NCBI GenBank assembly: GCA_003650585.1
Contig: QMQS01000016.1
Location: forward strand, 1 to 13,269
Reading direction: 5' to 3'
Length of the DNA: 13,269 nt
DNA from: Candidatus Woesearchaeota archaeon
GTDB taxonomy: Archaea > Nanobdellota > Nanobdellia > Woesearchaeales > B29-G15
Part shown: positions 13,260-13,269 of the stretch, one piece after another
How the letters are laid out: every line of letters begins with the position of its first letter
How positions within the stretch are numbered: position 1 is the stretch's first letter
Translations under genes and position numbers: made by a program
The notes under the pieces: generated by a model
What the model saw: only the letters and a program-made list of their open reading frames with translations
What the model was told of the DNA's origin: nothing
Databases searched by the model: none

Positions 13260-13269
13260 CCCCTTATAT
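13260..13269 (-). promoter_or_regulatory. TATA-like box for the Yip1-like gene, at window edge
   Basis: ATATAAGGGG on the minus strand is centred about 30 bases before the ATG at 13235. The window ends within it, so any upstream BRE element is not visible. Confidence 0.4.

Noticed and set aside
1..13269. CRISPR arrays, insertion sequences, rRNA genes, integrase sites
   Set aside because: I found no regular short repeats with spacers, no transposase or integrase motifs, and no rRNA-like stretches.

Overview
The window is archaeal. It carries an archaeal-type ATP-dependent DNA ligase, deoxyhypusine synthase, the first domain of a Hel308/Ski2-like helicase, an initiator tRNA with the A1-U72 pair, a tRNA-Arg whose introns sit in bulge-helix-bulge folds, and TATA boxes about 25-30 nt upstream of many start codons. 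The lineage cannot be fixed from this stretch alone. The draft-contig look (a fold-back at the left edge) suggests an uncultivated archaeon known from metagenomic or single-cell assembly.

Layout. Positions 1-59 are an exact reverse complement of 147-205 and interrupt the 5' end of the DNA ligase gene (+, 60-1835), so they are probably a fold-back assembly or amplification artefact. Converging on the ligase are a thymidylate-kinase-like P-loop kinase and a DHH-family phosphoesterase. Upstream of these lies a very large gene for a 1052-residue protein built from repeated helix-turn-helix units (all -, 1832-6676). A divergent intergenic region then leads to a PHP-domain metallohydrolase (+). Its last codons overlap a tRNA-Arg(GCG) gene that appears to carry two introns, one canonical at 37/38 and one in the T-loop at 59/60. 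A short TraB-family protein (+) follows, then a partly structured spacer and an initiator tRNA-Met (-).

From 8915 to 10889 a two-gene operon (-) couples deoxyhypusine synthase, which modifies aIF5A, to a fold-type III PLP decarboxylase-like protein that probably acts in polyamine metabolism. The decarboxylase-like protein lacks the usual catalytic cysteine. The operon has a leader of about 60 nt that can form alternative hairpins ahead of a Shine-Dalgarno site. Next come an unassigned phosphoribosyltransferase-fold protein (-) and, divergent from it, a helicase ORF (+) that stops right after the first RecA domain. A Yip1-like multi-pass membrane protein (-) closes the window.

Best candidates for something new: the ~100-residue-period HTH-array protein, the two-intron tRNA-Arg, the half-length Hel308, the Zn-knuckle insertion in the ligase, and the Cys-less decarboxylase with its switch-like operon leader.
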